Of a stretch of 64,000 nucleotides of DNA, positions 62,133-64,000 are shown in pieces (within the stretch, counting starts at the first letter, position 1; each line of letters opens with the position of its first letter). The position numbers were made by a program, and so were the translations under genes. The notes beneath the pieces were generated by a model that did no database searches, was not told the origin of the DNA, and saw only the letters and a program-made list of their open reading frames with translations. The DNA comes from Paenibacillus antibioticophila (GTDB taxonomy: Bacteria; Bacillota; Bacilli; Paenibacillales; Paenibacillaceae), in contig NZ_HG005139.1 of assembly GCF_000455265.1 (NCBI RefSeq), positions 611,773-675,772 on the forward strand, in the 5' to 3' direction.

Positions 62133-63182
62133 ATGATGGTTCAACGGATTCTGAAAAATACGAAATGGGAGCTGCTGCTATACTTTCTGTTAACAGGAAG
62201 TCTGGCGGCAGTTCTCCTCTATGGCGGGTATAAAGCGGGGGTCATTCATGTTCGTGATCCGCGGGTATTGACCTATGGAATCACCTTCGTTGTGGTGGCC
62301 ACGCTGATTATCGGTTATATTGCCGGACGCCGGATCCAGGGCAGGATTGATCTGCTGCATCTGCAGATGCTTCAGGTGGCAAAAGGAAATTTGTCTGTTC
62401 GACTGCCGGATACGGTGGATCAGACCTTTGCCGGACTCTATCGGGAGTTCAATAATATGACCGAGGCTGTGGAGAAGAAGATGCAACTGCTTCAGCAATT
62501 AGGGGAGCAGGAGATTCTCGAAAAGGACAGAATGGTCGAAGGAGCAGTGCTGGAAGAACGCCGCAGGCTTGCCCGTGATCTTCATGATACGGTTAGTCAG
62601 CAGCTTTTTGCTATTCATATGGCGGCTTCTTCATTGCCTAAGGTCTTGGAAATGAATGCGGAGCAGGCCAATGCGGTAATGGGTCAACTGATCCAGATGT
62701 CTAATACGGCACAGAAGCAGATGCGGGCCTTGATAGCACAGCTTCGTCCTATGGAGCTTGTCGGGAAGACGCTGCCTGAAGCGCTGGATCAGTGGTTCCC
62801 GGATTATTGCCGTCAAAATGGGCTGAAGGGCATCAAGGAGATGGATGTGCAGGGACACATATCGGAGGCCAAGGAGCATCAGCTGTTCCTGATCATTCAG
62901 GAGGCGATGGCTAACATCGTCAAGCATGCGGGAGCGCAGCTGGTCAGTCTGTCTCTTAAGGAAGGGCCCAGACAGGTTGTGCTTGCGATTAGTGACGACG
63001 GGCAGGGCTTTAGCGGGAACGGACAGAAGCAGGGCTCTTATGGACTGACGACGATGCGAGAGCGCGCGGAGAAGCTGGGCGGACATGTTGAGATTATCAG
63101 CAAGTCCGGAGCGGGGACGACCATCCGTGTACATATACCCAAGTTCGAGGATGAGAAGGGGAGAGCGGATCATGAGCAGTAA
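62133..63182 (+). CDS. liaS: LiaS-like sensor histidine kinase
   Basis: A 349-residue kinase with two membrane helices (LLYFLLTGSLAAVLLYGGYK, YGITFVVVATLIIGYIAG) and almost no external loop, as in intramembrane-sensing kinases. A HAMP segment and the HisKA_3 box RRRLARDLHDTVSQQLFAIH (His151) lead to an HATPase domain (NIVKHAG, AISDDGQGFSG, YGLTTMRERAEKLGG). It senses cell-envelope damage with LiaF and phosphorylates LiaR. Start 62133 or the next ATG 62136. Overlaps liaR by 11 bp. Confidence 0.93.
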   Translation: MMVQRILKNTKWELLLYFLLTGSLAAVLLYGGYKAGVIHVRDPRVLTYGITFVVVATLIIGYIAGRRIQGRIDLLHLQMLQVAKGNLSVRLPDTVDQTFAGLYREFNNMTEAVEKKMQLLQQLGEQEILEKDRMVEGAVLEERRRLARDLHDTVSQQLFAIHMAASSLPKVLEMNAEQANAVMGQLIQMSNTAQKQMRALIAQLRPMELVGKTLPEALDQWFPDYCRQNGLKGIKEMDVQGHISEAKEHQLFLIIQEAMANIVKHAGAQLVSLSLKEGPRQVVLAISDDGQGFSGNGQKQGSYGLTTMRERAEKLGGHVEIISKSGAGTTIRVHIPKFEDEKGRADHEQ

Positions 63183-63831
63183 GATTAAGGTGATGATTGT
63201 TGACGATCACGACATGGTGAGGATGGGCTTGAAGACTTATCTCATGCTGGATCCTGCATTTGAAGTCATAGCAGAGGCCGGGGACGGGATGGAGGCTCTT
63301 CAAGCTCTGGAGGCCCGGGAGGCGTCCATGCTGCCGGATCTGATACTGATGGACCTGATGATGCCGGTAATGAATGGAGCAGAAGCTACTGCTGCAATCC
63401 TGGCGAGGTTTCCGGGACTCAAGATCGTTATTTTGACCAGCTTTTTGGAGGATGAGCTTGTGGTTCAGGCCGTGGAGGCCGGGGCGGTCAGCTATGTTCT
63501 GAAGACGGTATCTGCGGAAGAGCTGATCTATGCGCTGCAAGGAGCTTATCGGGGGATGCCGGTAATGACAGGGGATGTCGCACAGGCATTGACACGGGGA
63601 CTTCGCCAGCGAAGTATGCAAGGCAGCGATTCAGGGCTGACGGATCGGGAGAAGGAAGTATTGATGCTGATTGCGGAAGGCAAGAGCAATAAGGATATCG
63701 GAGAAGAGCTTCATATTAGTATTAAAACGGTGAAGACGCATGTGAGCAATTTGCTTATGAAATGCGAACTGGAGGATCGGACTCAATTGGCTATCTATGC
63801 CCATCGCCAGGGCTGGGTCAGCAAATCATAG
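63172..63831 (+). CDS. liaR: LiaR-like response regulator (NarL family)
   Basis: A 219-residue regulator. The receiver domain has DD at 11-12, phospho-acceptor Asp61 (LILMDLMMP) and the conserved Lys (VLKTVSAEE). A LuxR-type helix-turn-helix ends the protein (LTDREKEVLMLIAEGKSNKD, ELHISIKTVKTHVSNLLMKC). The open frame runs back to 63085, but ATG 63172 has AAGGGGAGAG upstream and matches the family N-terminus. Third gene of liaFSR. Confidence 0.95.
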   Translation: MSSKIKVMIVDDHDMVRMGLKTYLMLDPAFEVIAEAGDGMEALQALEAREASMLPDLILMDLMMPVMNGAEATAAILARFPGLKIVILTSFLEDELVVQAVEAGAVSYVLKTVSAEELIYALQGAYRGMPVMTGDVAQALTRGLRQRSMQGSDSGLTDREKEVLMLIAEGKSNKDIGEELHISIKTVKTHVSNLLMKCELEDRTQLAIYAHRQGWVSKS

Positions 63832-63847
63832 TAGAGGAAGTTCAAAA

Positions 63848-64000
63848 AGTCAGCTTTTGATCACGAAGTAATTCAAGAGGGGCATTCGACATCGAATCTT
63901 GCGTTCACCCTAGAAGTCCGGTACTCATGTAGGTTTTGCCTACACTCCGTTCCTCCTTCTTCGGGTTCTCACAACCTTCTCGGTGCTGAAAAGCTGACTT
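63848..64000. repeat. palindromic intergenic repeat-like element, cut by the window end
   Basis: The ends AAAAAGTCAGCTTTT (from 63845) and GAAAAGCTGACTT (to 64000) are inverted repeats that enclose about 130 bp, which contain a nested hairpin TGTAGG-TTTTG-CCTACA (63928-63944). No ORF. It follows liaR by about 15 bp and may serve as its terminator. It has the look of a dispersed REP or MITE-like element, but no second copy is present here to prove that. Confidence 0.55.

Noticed and set aside
1..64000. tRNA, rRNA, CRISPR array, transposase or integrase
   Set aside because: I looked for tRNA-like cloverleaf ends, regularly spaced repeats and DDE/tyrosine recombinase motifs and saw none.

Overview
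The window looks like chromosomal DNA of an endospore-forming Bacillales bacterium, most likely Paenibacillus. Reasons: the pheST-zapA-mutS2-yshE order of Bacillus is kept in reduced form; there are sporulation genes (CotF-like coat proteins, a Spo0E-type phosphatase, YtxC, a gamma-type SASP); there is a LiaFSR module, T-box and S-box leaders, and many GTG/TTG starts with strong GGAGG ribosome binding sites. No rRNA, tRNA, CRISPR array, transposase or prophage was seen.

Layout. 1-9.8 kb: T-box-controlled pheS-pheT, an unusually long ZapA-type coiled-coil protein, two minus-strand genes (a lipoprotein with a CuA-type copper site and a holin-like membrane protein), mutS2, a DUF350 protein and a 27-residue membrane peptide. 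9.8-16.8 kb: zinc-ribbon protein, FAD oxidoreductase, two coat-type proteins, an Lrp regulator with its aminotransferase, a Spo0E-like protein, and an overlapping trio (cobalamin adenosyltransferase, RluA pseudouridine synthase, ArsC/Spx-like protein). 16.8-24.8 kb: a sugar-uptake locus with a LacI regulator, a large minus-strand probable glycosidase, an AraC regulator and an ABC importer lacking its ATPase. Three near-identical AAACGTTT operators link it into one regulon. 24.9-28.4 kb: 5'-3' exonuclease, DUF3055 protein, HRDC protein behind a promoter-terminator unit, and corA with a long structured leader. 28.7-32.3 kb: SAM-riboswitch-controlled metA-metI-metC. 32.5-34.8 kb: mqnC and ytxC.

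34.8-57.4 kb is a roughly 22 kb exopolysaccharide locus: PHP-type tyrosine phosphatase, Wzz-like protein and BY-kinase, then a structured RNA that I read as the eps-associated (EAR/epsC) antitermination element, then galU, an initiating sugar transferase, five glycosyltransferases, a polymerase, an acetyltransferase, a flippase, a pyruvyltransferase, GDP-mannose and UDP-glucuronate synthesis genes, a secreted three-repeat protein of unknown function, a membrane coiled-coil protein, and a convergent XRE regulator. The locus sits between ytxC and thrS, which are neighbours in Bacillus. A promoter-like sequence of about 35 bp, overlapping the ytxC stop codon, recurs as the thrS promoter on the other side, which suggests insertion with duplication.

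57.6-64 kb: T-box-controlled thrS, a 3D-domain protein whose start codon lies in a large hairpin, a gamma-type SASP with a sigma-G-like promoter, liaF-liaS-liaR, and a palindromic intergenic repeat at the window end.

All calls come from reading the sequence; no database search was run. Family names rest on recalled motifs and gene order.
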